From positions 310,001-374,000 of the forward strand of contig NZ_JPRI01000003.1 in NCBI RefSeq assembly GCF_000737765.1: DNA of 64,000 nt, written 5' to 3'. This document shows positions 18,559 to 27,818 of this stretch, piece after piece (the stretch's first letter is position 1; every line of letters starts with the position of its first letter). This DNA is from Chryseobacterium vrystaatense. GTDB lineage: Bacteria; Bacteroidota; Bacteroidia; Flavobacteriales; Weeksellaceae. The notes under the pieces were generated by a model that was not told where the DNA came from, did no database searches, and saw only the letters and a list, made by a program, of their open reading frames with translations. Both the position numbers and the translations under genes were made by a program.

Positions 18559-19929
18559 TTATTTAATGATAAGTTTCTGACTGTAAGATTTTATCTCACC
18601 TGATTTTATAATCAGATAATAAACTCCCGGCGGTATTCCTGTAATGTCAAGGCTTCCGTCATTTTCTATTTTTGCTTTATCGAGTGCTATTTTACCTTCG
18701 GTACTGATAAGATCTGCAGTACTTCTCAGGTCCGTAAGGCCCTCAATGAAAACTTTTTCAGAAGCGGGATTGGGATGGATGTAAATAGAATTTGAGGCTG
18801 TTGTTTCCTCTGTTCCCAGTGTTCCTGTCGTAATTTTAAATATCTTCCCACTCGTCACTGCGGCTACAAACAATTCTTTCTGGGAATTCTGTCCGAAAGT
18901 CGAAAAATTATTACCTGTACTTGCAGGTCCCCAAACAATGGAATTATCTGCATTCAAAACTCCGATTTGTGTAGAACAGTAATCAGCAAATATGTATTTG
19001 CCCTGAAGAGACGGGTATTGAGCGCCTCTATAGACGTATCCGCCCGTGATCGAACATCTTCCTCCTGAATGATTATAAACTGCGACAGGGAAAGTCATGG
19101 AAGCCATAGTTCCGCATCCTGCCGTATTGTAAGCGTTATTACCTTCATAACAACGCCATCCGTAATTTATTCCTGCCTGTGTAATAGGCATTCTGTTGAT
19201 CTCTTCAATCGCTCCCTGACCCACATCAGCGATCATAACATTTCCTGTAGTTGTATCAAATGAAAATTTCCATGCGTTTCTAAGTCCATAAGACCAGATT
19301 TCATCAAGTCCATCAACTGATGTGCCTGCAAAAGGATTTCCTGGTGGAATGTTATAAGGGCCTGTAGCATTCACATCGATTCTCAGCATTTTTCCCAAGA
19401 GTGAATTTTTATTTTGAGAATTATTTTGAGGATCTCCGCTGCTTCCTCCATCCCCTGTAACTACCCATAGATTTCCATCAGGAGCAAAGTGAATGCTTCC
19501 TCCATTATGGTTGTCAAATGGTTTGGGAATATTAAGGAGAATCTTTTCAGAATTAGGATCAGCTACATCCGGATTGGTAGAACTCACAGAATATCTGGCT
19601 ACGATGATATTTCCTGCTGTATTATTATAATACACAAAGAAATATCCGTTGGTTGTATACTGGGGATGGAAGGCCAAACCCAGGAGACCCCTTTCTCCAC
19701 CGTATAGAACTTTAGAACTGATATTGATAAAATCAGCGCTGTTAATCGTTCCATTGGGTTGAATAATCTTGATGATTCCGTCCTGTTGGACGACGAAAAG
19801 CCGGGTGTCATTAGCGTTCGTAATTTCAACGGGACTGGTTAGTCCGGACGCAAATTCTACTAAATTAATGCTTTGACAATTAGCAATTAAAGAAGAAAAG
19901 ATGCCTAAAGTAAAAAGTAGTTTTTTCAT
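18559..19929 (-). CDS. Secreted PQQ-dependent sugar dehydrogenase-like protein with T9SS domain
   Basis: A 456-residue exported beta-propeller of the soluble glucose/sorbosone dehydrogenase family. The signal peptide is residues 1-18 (ending ANCQ). Family motifs are GGERGLLGLAFHP, HNGGSIHFAPDGNLWVVTGD, SLLGKMLRID, WSYGLRNAWKFSFD, IADVGQGAIEEIN and NYGWRCYEG. The last 75 residues start with IYIHPNPASEKVFIEG and form a T9SS type A sorting domain. Export to the surface or medium is therefore expected. The true substrate and cofactor use are not provable here. It is convergent with the upstream membrane protein gene. Confidence 0.9.
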   Translation of the reverse strand: MKKLLFTLGIFSSLIANCQSINLVEFASGLTSPVEITNANDTRLFVVQQDGIIKIIQPNGTINSADFINISSKVLYGGERGLLGLAFHPQYTTNGYFFVYYNNTAGNIIVARYSVSSTNPDVADPNSEKILLNIPKPFDNHNGGSIHFAPDGNLWVVTGDGGSSGDPQNNSQNKNSLLGKMLRIDVNATGPYNIPPGNPFAGTSVDGLDEIWSYGLRNAWKFSFDTTTGNVMIADVGQGAIEEINRMPITQAGINYGWRCYEGNNAYNTAGCGTMASMTFPVAVYNHSGGRCSITGGYVYRGAQYPSLQGKYIFADYCSTQIGVLNADNSIVWGPASTGNNFSTFGQNSQKELFVAAVTSGKIFKITTGTLGTEETTASNSIYIHPNPASEKVFIEGLTDLRSTADLISTEGKIALDKAKIENDGSLDITGIPPGVYYLIIKSGEIKSYSQKLIIK

Positions 19930-19960
19930 AATATTTTGATATTTAGTGTATTGATATGTG

Positions 19961-20000
19961 AATGAAAATTTTATACCAATCGGAATTTGAAAATTTCATT
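19961..20000. promoter_or_regulatory. Dyad in the divergent sugar dehydrogenase/secDF promoter region
   Basis: AATGAAAATTTT and AAAATTTCATT are inverted around a 17-base centre. The half-sites resemble those of the hemN dyad. The gap 19930-20147 otherwise shows only the secDF -7 element. Confidence 0.35.
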
Positions 20001-20110
20001 ACGATAAGGAAGAAAAATTATTAAATCTTAAATAGAAATTAAAACCCCGATATATCTGAAAATAAACCATTTCTGCTGTTAAAAAATTCATAAAATAATA
20101 ATAAAATCAT

Positions 20111-20118
20111 TATATTTG
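20111..20118 (+). promoter_or_regulatory. Promoter -7 element for secDF
   Basis: TATATTTG matches TAnnTTTG exactly, 30 bases before the start codon. A -33 TTTG box is not evident. Confidence 0.55.
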
Positions 20119-20147
20119 CCGACTTAATTTAACGTAGTTATAACAAA

Positions 20148-23057
20148 ATGCAAGGAAAAGGACTTATTACAATTGTTGCTATTGTACTAGGGTTAATTTG
20201 CTTAAATGAGCTATTACCAACTTGGTACGCCAGCAAAATTGAAAGGCAGGCGACTGCTGTTGCAGGAGACAATCCAGAGAAGTATCAGAAAGAAATTACA
20301 AGACTTTCTAAAGATACTTTGAACTTAGGATTCACAAAACTTTATTACACTAAAGCCAAAGACAAGGAAATGAAACTTGGTCTTGACTTGAAAGGTGGGA
20401 TTAACGTTCTTTTGGAAATTAACCAAAGAGACTTAGTGAATGATTTAACAAATTATTCTACGAATCCTATTCTTATTGAGGCTTTAAACAAGACTGATGA
20501 AGTTCAGAAGAATTCTACAAAATCTTATATTGATAATTTCTTTGATCAGTTTGAAGCGATCAACAAAGTGAAAGGAACCAACCTTAAGCTTGCTGATCCT
20601 GAACTTTTCGGAAATACCAATTTGTCAGAGATCAAGTACAATACTTCTGATGATCAGGTAAAAAGTATCATCAAAAGAAGAATTGATCTTTCTGTAGGAA
20701 CAGCTTTCGAAGTAATCAGAACCAGAATCGATAAAATGGGTGCTGTGCAGCCAAACGTTCAGAGAGTACCTGGTACAGCAAGAATTTCTGTTGAAATGCC
20801 TGGTATGAAAGATATCGATAAGGTGAAGAAAATGCTTCAGACTTCAGCAAAACTTCAGTTTTGGGAAGTACAGCAGGTTCCTGAAATTGCTCCATATTTC
20901 CAGACATTGGCTACAATGGTGGCAATCAAGGGTGATTCTATGGGAGTTGCGAAGAATACCAACTTCATGAATCTTTTAAACCTTGACAAATTAAGATCAA
21001 ATGGTGTTGCCAGCGTAAAACTTTCAGACACTGCTGCTATTAACAAAATTTTGAGCAGTAAAGTAGGTCAGTCATTACGTCCGGCTAACATTAAATATAC
21101 TCAGTTCATGTGGGGTTACAAACCTGAAGGTACAGATACTGAAAGTTTAGTATTGTATGCGATCAGAGGTAACATCAACCAAAAAGCTCCTGTAGACGGT
21201 GCTGTTGAAACTGCAAGTATTGGCTACGATGAGCTAAGCAGAGTGGTAGTAGACATGCAGATGGATTCTAAAGGTGCTAAAGAATGGAAAACATTAACAG
21301 AGAAAAACGTAGGTAAGCCTGTAGCGGTAACGTTAGATGGCAGAGTGTATACTGCGCCAAACGTTGTGGGTGCTATTCCTAACGGTAGAACTCAGATCTC
21401 GGGTAACTTCTCTCAGGAAGAAGCTAAAGAACTGGTAGACGTTTTAGGAGCGGGTAAATTACCTGCAGGAGCAAAAGTAGTTCAGGCTACTGTAGTAGGA
21501 CCGTCATTAGGACAGGAGTCTATTAATGCAGGGGTGATCTCATTTGCTATCGCATTTTTAATTATCATTGTGTATATCATTTTCTATTACGGTGGTGCAG
21601 GGGTGTACGCGGTAATTGCAATGATTATCAACTTATTCTATATTTTCGGAATTATGGATTCCGGAGACTTTACCCTAACGCTTCCTGGTATCGCGGGTAT
21701 TGTACTGACGATGGCCATGGCGGTGGATACGAACGTAATTATTTACGAAAGAACAAAAGAAGAACTATTTGCAGGCAAGAGCATCTTAGAAGCTTATAAA
21801 GATGGTTTCAAACATGCACTAAGTGCAATTGTCGATGGTCACTTAACGACGTTATTGACAGCTGGTGTGCTTTTCTTATTCGGAACAGGACCTATTAAAG
21901 GATTTGCTCTGACATTAGGAATTGGTATTTTAATGACATTCTTTACTTCTGTATTGCTTTCAAGAGTAATGATCTTCTCAAGACTGAACAAAGGAAAACA
22001 TCTTTCTGTTTGGACAGCTCCTACGAAGAACCTATTCAGAAATACATGGATCGATTTCATCGGAAAGAGAAAATATGCATACATTGTTTCTGGTATCTTA
22101 ACAGTAATTTGTGTAGCATCTATTGCGATCCACGGATTCAAATACGGGATCGACTTTACAGGAGGTAGAAACTATGTTGTAAGATTTGATAAAGCTGTAA
22201 ATGCTGAAGATATTGAACAGAACTTAGTGAAAGTATTCAAAACTGAAGACGGTAAAAACTCTTCTGTTGAAGCTAAAACTTTTGGAAATGACAGACAGCT
22301 GAAAATTTCTACAGATTACCTTATTGAGGATGAATCTTTAAAAGCTGACCAAACTGTAGAGCAGAAATTATACGAAGGTTTAAAAACAAGCTTACCTGCT
22401 AATACTACATTGCATGATTTCAAATCTGCAGATAAAGAACATGCTGGAATTATTTCTTCTGAAAAAGTAGGACCTACAGTAGCAGACGATATCAAAACTC
22501 ATGGTATTCTTGCGGTAGTAGCTGCATTAGCTGGTATCTTTATCTATATCTTATTGAGATTTAGAAAATGGCAATTCTCATTGGGAGCTGTTGCGGCTCT
22601 ATTCCATGATGCAGTAATTATTTTGGGAGCGTATTCATTGCTTCATAAATATATGCCGTTCAATATGGAGATCAATCAGGATTTCGTTGCAGCGATCCTT
22701 ACGGTACTGGGATACTCAATTAATGATACCGTTATTATCTTCGATAGAATTAGAGAGTATTTAAGAGAGAAGAAAGCTTTAACATTGGCTGGATTATTTG
22801 ATGACTCTATTTCCAGTACACTAGGTAGAACATTCAACACTTCATTTACAACAATCCTTGTTATTCTGGCAATCTTCATTTTCGGTGGAGATAACCTTAG
22901 AGGATTTATGTTTGCCATGTTGATCGGTATTGGATTCGGTACCTATTCATCTATCTTTATTGCATCGGCTATCGCGTACGATTTCCTTAAAACAGGGAAA
23001 GAAGACGAGGTACACGGCAAGACAACAAGTACCAAAGAAGTACTTGCTTCAAAGTAA
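20148..23057 (+). CDS. secDF: Protein translocase fusion SecDF
   Basis: An inner-membrane Sec accessory complex that uses the proton gradient to pull proteins across on the periplasmic side. SecD and SecF are fused into 969 residues, as is usual in Bacteroidetes. The SecD half shows MKLGLDLKGGINVLLEI (about 75-91), a large periplasmic domain and the intramembrane motif VDTNVIIYERTKEEL. The SecF half shows GIDFTGGRNYVVRF (about 670) and NDTVIIFDRIREYLREK. Twelve membrane segments are expected. It is a single gene with its own promoter and terminator. It supplies the Sec step for the T9SS and lipoprotein substrates in this window. Confidence 0.97.
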   Translation: MQGKGLITIVAIVLGLICLNELLPTWYASKIERQATAVAGDNPEKYQKEITRLSKDTLNLGFTKLYYTKAKDKEMKLGLDLKGGINVLLEINQRDLVNDLTNYSTNPILIEALNKTDEVQKNSTKSYIDNFFDQFEAINKVKGTNLKLADPELFGNTNLSEIKYNTSDDQVKSIIKRRIDLSVGTAFEVIRTRIDKMGAVQPNVQRVPGTARISVEMPGMKDIDKVKKMLQTSAKLQFWEVQQVPEIAPYFQTLATMVAIKGDSMGVAKNTNFMNLLNLDKLRSNGVASVKLSDTAAINKILSSKVGQSLRPANIKYTQFMWGYKPEGTDTESLVLYAIRGNINQKAPVDGAVETASIGYDELSRVVVDMQMDSKGAKEWKTLTEKNVGKPVAVTLDGRVYTAPNVVGAIPNGRTQISGNFSQEEAKELVDVLGAGKLPAGAKVVQATVVGPSLGQESINAGVISFAIAFLIIIVYIIFYYGGAGVYAVIAMIINLFYIFGIMDSGDFTLTLPGIAGIVLTMAMAVDTNVIIYERTKEELFAGKSILEAYKDGFKHALSAIVDGHLTTLLTAGVLFLFGTGPIKGFALTLGIGILMTFFTSVLLSRVMIFSRLNKGKHLSVWTAPTKNLFRNTWIDFIGKRKYAYIVSGILTVICVASIAIHGFKYGIDFTGGRNYVVRFDKAVNAEDIEQNLVKVFKTEDGKNSSVEAKTFGNDRQLKISTDYLIEDESLKADQTVEQKLYEGLKTSLPANTTLHDFKSADKEHAGIISSEKVGPTVADDIKTHGILAVVAALAGIFIYILLRFRKWQFSLGAVAALFHDAVIILGAYSLLHKYMPFNMEINQDFVAAILTVLGYSINDTVIIFDRIREYLREKKALTLAGLFDDSISSTLGRTFNTSFTTILVILAIFIFGGDNLRGFMFAMLIGIGFGTYSSIFIASAIAYDFLKTGKEDEVHGKTTSTKEVLASK

Positions 23058-23078
23058 TTTAAACTACAATAAATAAGT

Positions 23079-23110
23079 AAAGGCCGTTTCGAAAGAAGCG
23101 GCCTTTTTTT
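23079..23110 (+). terminator. Terminator after secDF
   Basis: An 11-bp stem beginning AAGGCCG, with one G-T wobble, is closed by a C-GAAA-G tetraloop and followed by seven T residues. Confidence 0.93.
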
Positions 23111-23112
23111 GC

Positions 23113-23290
23113 TTTGAGTTTCGGGCTTTGAATTAAAGGATTTGAAATACCGAACCCGGAGTAATAAATTATTAGGCCCTGAATTCAAAAATTTAATATA
23201 TAAAATCCAAGGTTTAAATTTACATTTACAAACCTGATATCTCGAATGTGATGTTAGGTATCTCAAAACTCGGGATCCTAAATCCGTACC
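23113..23290. repeat. Paired degenerate heptanucleotide arrays, no gene inside
   Basis: The left array (23113-23161) is exactly seven 7-base units with purines at unit positions 4-6: TTTGAGT, TTCGGGC, TTTGAAT, TAAAGGA, TTTGAAA, TACCGAA, CCCGGAG. The right array (about 23260-23287) has pyrimidine triplets with the same period (TCT, CTC, TCC, TCC). The roughly 95-base centre is A+T-rich and has no open frame. Confidence 0.6.
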
Positions 23291-23343
23291 ACGAAATTTT
23301 TCTCAGAAACCACAATTTAGAATCATTATATTTTGGATTTGAT

Positions 23344-23351
23344 TAATTTTG
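23344..23351 (+). promoter_or_regulatory. Promoter -7 element for the Tet-like MFS gene
   Basis: TAATTTTG matches TAnnTTTG exactly and ends 7 bases before the ATG, so the mRNA may have almost no 5' untranslated region. Confidence 0.5.
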
Positions 23352-23358
23352 CAGCATT

Positions 23359-24585
23359 ATGAAAAACTCAAATAAGAAAGCGGCCATCAGCTTTATATTT
23401 ATCACCTTACTGATTGACATCACTGGATGGGGAATCATTATTCCTGTAGTTCCTAAGTTAATTGAAGACCTTATTCATGCCGATATCAGTGAAGCAGCGA
23501 AATATGGTGGATGGCTTGGTTTTGCATATGCATTTACGCAATTTATATTTTCTCCCGTTGTAGGTAACCTGAGTGACAAATACGGAAGAAGACCTATTAT
23601 TTTGATTTCCCTTTTTGGATTTGCAGTAGACTATATTTTTCTTGCCCTGGCACCTACCATCTGGTGGCTGTTTTTGGGAAGGATTATTGCCGGGATCACA
23701 GGTGCCAGTGTAACAACAGCCAGTGCCTATATTGCGGATATTTCAACTGATGAAGACAGAGCTAAGAACTTTGGGCTTATTGGGGCAGCTTTTGGCCTTG
23801 GATTCATTATTGGACCTGTACTGGGTGGACTTTTGGGGCATTATGGTGCCAGAGTACCTTTCTACGCAGCGGCAGGTTTATGTCTTTTAAATTTCCTTTA
23901 CGGATACTTTGTGCTTCCTGAAAGTTTGGATAAAGATAAAAGAAGAGAATTTGACTGGAAACGCGCCAATCCGGTTGGTTCATTTAAATTTCTGGGTAAA
24001 CACCCTGAAATTTCGGGACTGATCTTTGCCTTGATTTTAATCTATATTGCAGGACATGCAGTACAGAGCAACTGGAGTTTTTTCACCATGTACAAATTTA
24101 GCTGGACGGAAAGAATGGTCGGTATTTCGCTGGGAGTCGTTGGTCTTCTAGTGGGTTTGGTTCAGGGAGTTCTGATCCGCTGGACAACTCCAAAACTGGG
24201 CGAGCAGAAAAGTATTTATTATGGGCTTGCGTTGTATGCATTGGGAATGCTTTTATTTGCTTTTGCCAGCGAAGGCTGGATGATGTTTGTATTTCTTATT
24301 CCTTATTGCCTGGGAGGAATCTGCGGACCTGCGCTACAGTCGGTGATTACGAAAAGTGTTCCGTCTAATGAGCAGGGAGAACTTCAGGGCGCATTGACGA
24401 GTTTAATGAGTGCAACTTCCATCGTGGGACCGCCATTGATGACCAATCTGTTTTATTTCTTTACCCATGACGAAGCACCTTTTGAATTTTCGGGAGCACC
24501 GTTCTTTCTGGCATTTATTTTAATGGCAATAAGTGTCGTGATGACGTATTATGCTTTTAAGAAAAGCAATAAGAAATTGGTTTAA
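23359..24585 (+). CDS. TCR/Tet family MFS efflux transporter
   Basis: A 408-residue inner-membrane proton antiporter with 12 membrane segments. The start (TLLIDITGWGIIIPVVP), motif A GNLSDKYGRRP (residues about 70-80) and antiporter motif C GLGFIIGPVLGG resemble Tet(A)-like drug:H+ antiporters. Whether it gives drug resistance is unknown, because many chromosomal relatives have other substrates and no TetR gene is adjacent. It ends in a bidirectional terminator. Confidence 0.88.
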   Translation: MKNSNKKAAISFIFITLLIDITGWGIIIPVVPKLIEDLIHADISEAAKYGGWLGFAYAFTQFIFSPVVGNLSDKYGRRPIILISLFGFAVDYIFLALAPTIWWLFLGRIIAGITGASVTTASAYIADISTDEDRAKNFGLIGAAFGLGFIIGPVLGGLLGHYGARVPFYAAAGLCLLNFLYGYFVLPESLDKDKRREFDWKRANPVGSFKFLGKHPEISGLIFALILIYIAGHAVQSNWSFFTMYKFSWTERMVGISLGVVGLLVGLVQGVLIRWTTPKLGEQKSIYYGLALYALGMLLFAFASEGWMMFVFLIPYCLGGICGPALQSVITKSVPSNEQGELQGALTSLMSATSIVGPPLMTNLFYFFTHDEAPFEFSGAPFFLAFILMAISVVMTYYAFKKSNKKLV

Positions 24586-24680
24586 ATACAACCTTAATAA
24601 AGGAATAATTTAGAAGTTTGATGGGGTTATAAATTTTATAAACAGTACTGAACTTCTTTTATGCCATATTTAAGAATATA

Positions 24681-24722
24681 AAAATAAAGTGGGGAAGCTA
24701 CCGAAAGCTTCCCCACTTTTTA
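24681..24722. terminator. Bidirectional terminator
   Basis: A 14-bp perfect stem (AAAGTGGGGAAGCT and complement, 24686-24719) with a 6-base loop is flanked by A-rich and T-rich sequence. It lies between the convergent MFS and lipoprotein genes. Confidence 0.92.
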
Positions 24723-24749
24723 TTGAAAATATAATAATGTGTTCCGTGT

Positions 24750-25694
24750 TTATGGATAAAGTGATTTTGTTCCGTTACTTACGATATTGCTTCCCAAACC
24801 GGAAAAGGATACAGAGAAGTTGCTTGTATTAAAGCTTAAAGAACCGGTAGGAGTACATAATCCAAGTGCATATCTGCATTGTCCGTAGGCACCTGTTTTC
24901 TTAGTTACCTTACTTTCACTCTTGGCTTTTCCTAAGCTGATATTTCCCCAATCACTTACATCTACATTAGAAACAGTAGAACCGGAATAGTAGATGGTGA
25001 TCTGGTATCCGATTTCTCCTCTTTTGGAACCCCAAAGCCATTTGGCAGTCCACCATTCTTTAAACCATTTTGAAGATACTTTAGCCTGAGCATCGATAGG
25101 AGAGACCTCCGAATTCCCTCTACTGTCCATCATAACAAGTCCGGCAAATACATTGTCCCATAGTATTCCTGATTCATTGTAAAAACATAGAGAAGTGAAT
25201 GCTTCTCCTTTGTAATTCCACGAAATTTCAAGAAGATCTGTACCTGTTTTGATCTGATCAGCAGCTGCTTCTCTAAGTCCTTTTTGTGCTTCCGCCAATT
25301 GGTCTCCCGAGAACAGTGTACCGGTTTTTCCCACTTTTACAGTTTCAGGAGCAAGAATATTTCCTTCTGCAATAAACTGTTCTTTATCAGAAATCAAATC
25401 CTGAGATATTTGAATGCCTTTCTGTGTGGAAAGTTTCCCTAAAACAGTAATTCCTGTGATTTGCAGATCATTCTTTAAATACTTTTCGAGGTTTTGTTTA
25501 GAATCATTGATCTGAATCTGAACATTTTCCGGTACAGTCTTTAATCCAGGTGTAATTTCTTTTTTCAGATCAGCTGCGGATACTTTGTTGACAGGAGTTT
25601 CCTGTGTCATGTCGCTGTTGTCATCCTGACAGGCTGTAAGCATTAATACCGATATAACGGCAAAAAGCTTGAAGGTATTAGCAAGTTTCTTCAT
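24750..25694 (-). CDS. Lipoprotein of unknown function
   Basis: A 314-residue protein with a signal peptide ending in the lipobox LTAC (Cys22) followed by QDDNSD, an acidic start often linked to surface lipoprotein export in Bacteroidetes. The C-terminal region is rich in Gly, Ser and aromatic residues (EWWTAKWLWGSKRGE; CRYALGLCTPTGSLSF with two cysteines). No family is recognised. It is monocistronic, with its terminator at 24681-24722. Confidence 0.7.
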   Translation of the reverse strand: MKKLANTFKLFAVISVLMLTACQDDNSDMTQETPVNKVSAADLKKEITPGLKTVPENVQIQINDSKQNLEKYLKNDLQITGITVLGKLSTQKGIQISQDLISDKEQFIAEGNILAPETVKVGKTGTLFSGDQLAEAQKGLREAAADQIKTGTDLLEISWNYKGEAFTSLCFYNESGILWDNVFAGLVMMDSRGNSEVSPIDAQAKVSSKWFKEWWTAKWLWGSKRGEIGYQITIYYSGSTVSNVDVSDWGNISLGKAKSESKVTKKTGAYGQCRYALGLCTPTGSLSFNTSNFSVSFSGLGSNIVSNGTKSLYP

Positions 25695-25800
25695 AGTAAT
25701 ATGTAATGATTTTATGTATACTAAATATAATGAAATTAAATATAAATCCCGTTTATTTGAATTAAATATTTGTTAACTGAAAGTTTTGAAAAGATTATGG

Positions 25801-26009
25801 GAGAGGGAAGAACCGAAAATAAGAATGCAGGATCTCGGATATTAAGACACCGAATTTCTCGTAAGAACCAGGCAGTTGTGAATTTTATTTTGTAGGGGAG
25901 TTATGAATTTTATGCTGTAAGAAACAAGATACCAAATATCAGTAGATCATTAACTCAAATACCACTTCCCAAACCCATTTATTCTAAACCAACATATACT
26001 CAAACCCAG
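25801..26009. repeat. Paired degenerate heptanucleotide arrays upstream of tatA
   Basis: The 395-base gap 25695-26089 contains a left array of eight 7-base units (25801-25856) with purines at unit positions 1-3 (GAG, AAG, GAA, AGA, AGG, CGG, ...) and a right array (25954-26009) whose first six units carry pyrimidine-rich triplets (CTC, ACC, CCC, CCA, TTC, CCA). The centre has no gene. The last 80 bases before tatA hold TAATTTTA as the only promoter-like motif. Confidence 0.5.
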
Positions 26010-26089
26010 AAACACTCTTAAAATATTAAAATTTGTTTAAAATTTTAGTTTACTGTCAATAAATGTCTAAACTTTCGTAATTTTACCAC

Positions 26090-26425
26090 ATGGAATTAAG
26101 CATTGGAGAAATGGCATTGATCGCGGTGGCGATTGTTGTATTATTCGGTCCGGATAAACTTCCTCAGATAGCGCGTGACTTAGGGGCAGGCGTTAGAAAA
26201 ATGCGTGGTGCCGTGGAAGACATTAAAACTGAGATCATGAAGGAAACCGATAATCCGGTTTCTGAGATCAAGCGCGAGATTGAGAAGGTAAAAGATGCAG
26301 CAAAAGATTTCAATCCTATGAAGGATATTGAAAAAGATATAGTCACTGAACCTTCGGCGACTAATGAACCTCCAAAAATCAAGCCCGCAGACGATGAAAC
26401 GTACGAAGGGCCTGTAAGCAGATAA
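26090..26425 (+). CDS. tatA: Sec-independent translocase TatA/B-type subunit
   Basis: A 111-residue protein with one N-terminal membrane helix (residues 7-21) and the family hinge FGPDKLPQIARDLGAG, then an amphipathic helix and a charged, Pro-rich tail. It forms the pore-like part of the twin-arginine system with TatC, which is not in the window. The tail (KAD/EK-rich, about 60 residues) is long for TatA and moderately TatB-like, so the split between A and B is uncertain. The PAP2 gene follows after 3 bases. Confidence 0.88.
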   Translation: MELSIGEMALIAVAIVVLFGPDKLPQIARDLGAGVRKMRGAVEDIKTEIMKETDNPVSEIKREIEKVKDAAKDFNPMKDIEKDIVTEPSATNEPPKIKPADDETYEGPVSR

Positions 26426-26428
26426 TTC

Positions 26429-26995
26429 ATGGAGGAGATCATTCAGGAAGATAAAAAGGTTTTTCTATACCTTAATAATTTGGGCGATACTTCTTTCGAC
26501 CAGTTTTGGATGCTCATTTCCAGTACATGGATCTGGGTACCGCTTTACATTATATTTCTATACTTTTTATATAAAAATTTTAAACTAAAATCTTTAGTTT
26601 TTATCCTCATTTTCATTGGGCTGGGAGTTACCGTTTCAGACCAGCTGGCTGGGGTTTTCAAATATGGAGTGGCCAGGCTGAGGCCTTGTCATGATCCCAG
26701 TTTGGAACATTATATGAGAATTGTGAAATGCGGTGGACAGTATGGGTTTTATTCTGCTCATGCGTCCAATACTTTCTTTTTGGCCGCTTATTTAAGTATT
26801 TTATTAAAAAAGAAGCTCAATTGGTTTCCATATGCTATATTTGTATGGGCTATAGTAGTTTCTTATAGCCGAATATATTTAGGAGTGCATTTCCCGATAG
26901 ATATTTTGGTGGGGGCGTTTGTTGGATCTTTATTGGGAGTGATATTTGGAGTACTCGCCAAAAAAGTCATCAACAAACAAACTATAACTTCATGA
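26429..26995 (+). CDS. PAP2-family membrane phosphatase
   Basis: A 188-residue integral membrane phosphatase, probably acting on undecaprenyl-pyrophosphate or another lipid phosphate. The three PAP2 motifs are present: KYGVARLRP (phosphate binding), YSAHASN in place of PSGH, and SRIYLGVHFPID with the catalytic His. About five to six membrane helices are expected. It overlaps the TPR gene start by 4 bases (ATGA), so tatA, PAP2 and TPR form an operon. Confidence 0.9.
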   Translation: MEEIIQEDKKVFLYLNNLGDTSFDQFWMLISSTWIWVPLYIIFLYFLYKNFKLKSLVFILIFIGLGVTVSDQLAGVFKYGVARLRPCHDPSLEHYMRIVKCGGQYGFYSAHASNTFFLAAYLSILLKKKLNWFPYAIFVWAIVVSYSRIYLGVHFPIDILVGAFVGSLLGVIFGVLAKKVINKQTITS

Positions 26996-27804
26996 AAAAA
27001 TCTTTATTACTTACAGCATTTGTATGCTCCTCATTCAGTCTCTCTGCACAGGATAAAAAAATCGCCGAAGAATGCTTTAAGAAGGCAGACTACAAATGTG
27101 CGGAAGAGCAATATACCAAACTTGTAGAAAAAGAACAGATCCAGAAGTATCAGTCTGAATATTACAATATTCTTGGAACTGCCCAAAGAAGATTAGGGAA
27201 AACGGCTCTTGCTTTGAAATCTTATGAATCTGCTTTGAAATCCAACCCTTTGTCTGCTCCGGTATATGCCAACTTAGCATCGTTGAACAGTCAGAAAGGG
27301 AATAAAACAAAAGCTCTGGAATACATTTCCAGCGGACTTTCACTAGACGCAGAAAATCCTGAATTCTATCTTACCCGTTCCAAGATTTATGACGGCCAGG
27401 GAAAGAAAGATCTTGCTCTGAATGATCTCAAACAGATCCTTACTTTTGCTCCGGATAATATTTATGCTAAAACCGGACTGGCTAATCTGAAAAAAAATAA
27501 CGGTGATTTGGAGGGAGCGTTAAAAGATTACAATCAGCTGATTGCCGAAAAGCCGGAATCACTTCTTTACAATGGAAGGGCAGATGTCTATTTCAAAATG
27601 AAAAAGTCAAAAGAAGCCCTCACAGATGCTAATAAAGCGATTTCCGTTGACCCAAAATTTGCCCATTCTTACGTTACCAAAGCTTTAATTTTATTTGACA
27701 CGTCAAAGCCTAAAGAAGCTTGTGAAAATTTGGATAAAGCAGTGAGTTTAGGCTATGAAAAAGCTATTTTAGCAGATTATTATGCGAAGTGCGTGAAAAA
27801 ATAA
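26992..27804 (+). CDS. Secreted tetratricopeptide-repeat protein
   Basis: A 270-residue protein with a signal peptide (residues 1-19, SLSAQ). The rest consists of about six TPR units, for example YYNILGTAQRRLGKTALALK, YANLASLNSQKGNKTKALEY and FYLTRSKIYDGQGKKDLAL. It is expected to be a periplasmic or outer-membrane-associated scaffold, with no known partner. It is translationally coupled to the PAP2 gene by a 4-base overlap. Confidence 0.85.
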   Translation: MKKSLLLTAFVCSSFSLSAQDKKIAEECFKKADYKCAEEQYTKLVEKEQIQKYQSEYYNILGTAQRRLGKTALALKSYESALKSNPLSAPVYANLASLNSQKGNKTKALEYISSGLSLDAENPEFYLTRSKIYDGQGKKDLALNDLKQILTFAPDNIYAKTGLANLKKNNGDLEGALKDYNQLIAEKPESLLYNGRADVYFKMKKSKEALTDANKAISVDPKFAHSYVTKALILFDTSKPKEACENLDKAVSLGYEKAILADYYAKCVKK

Positions 27805-27818
27805 ATTCTGCTACAGAT

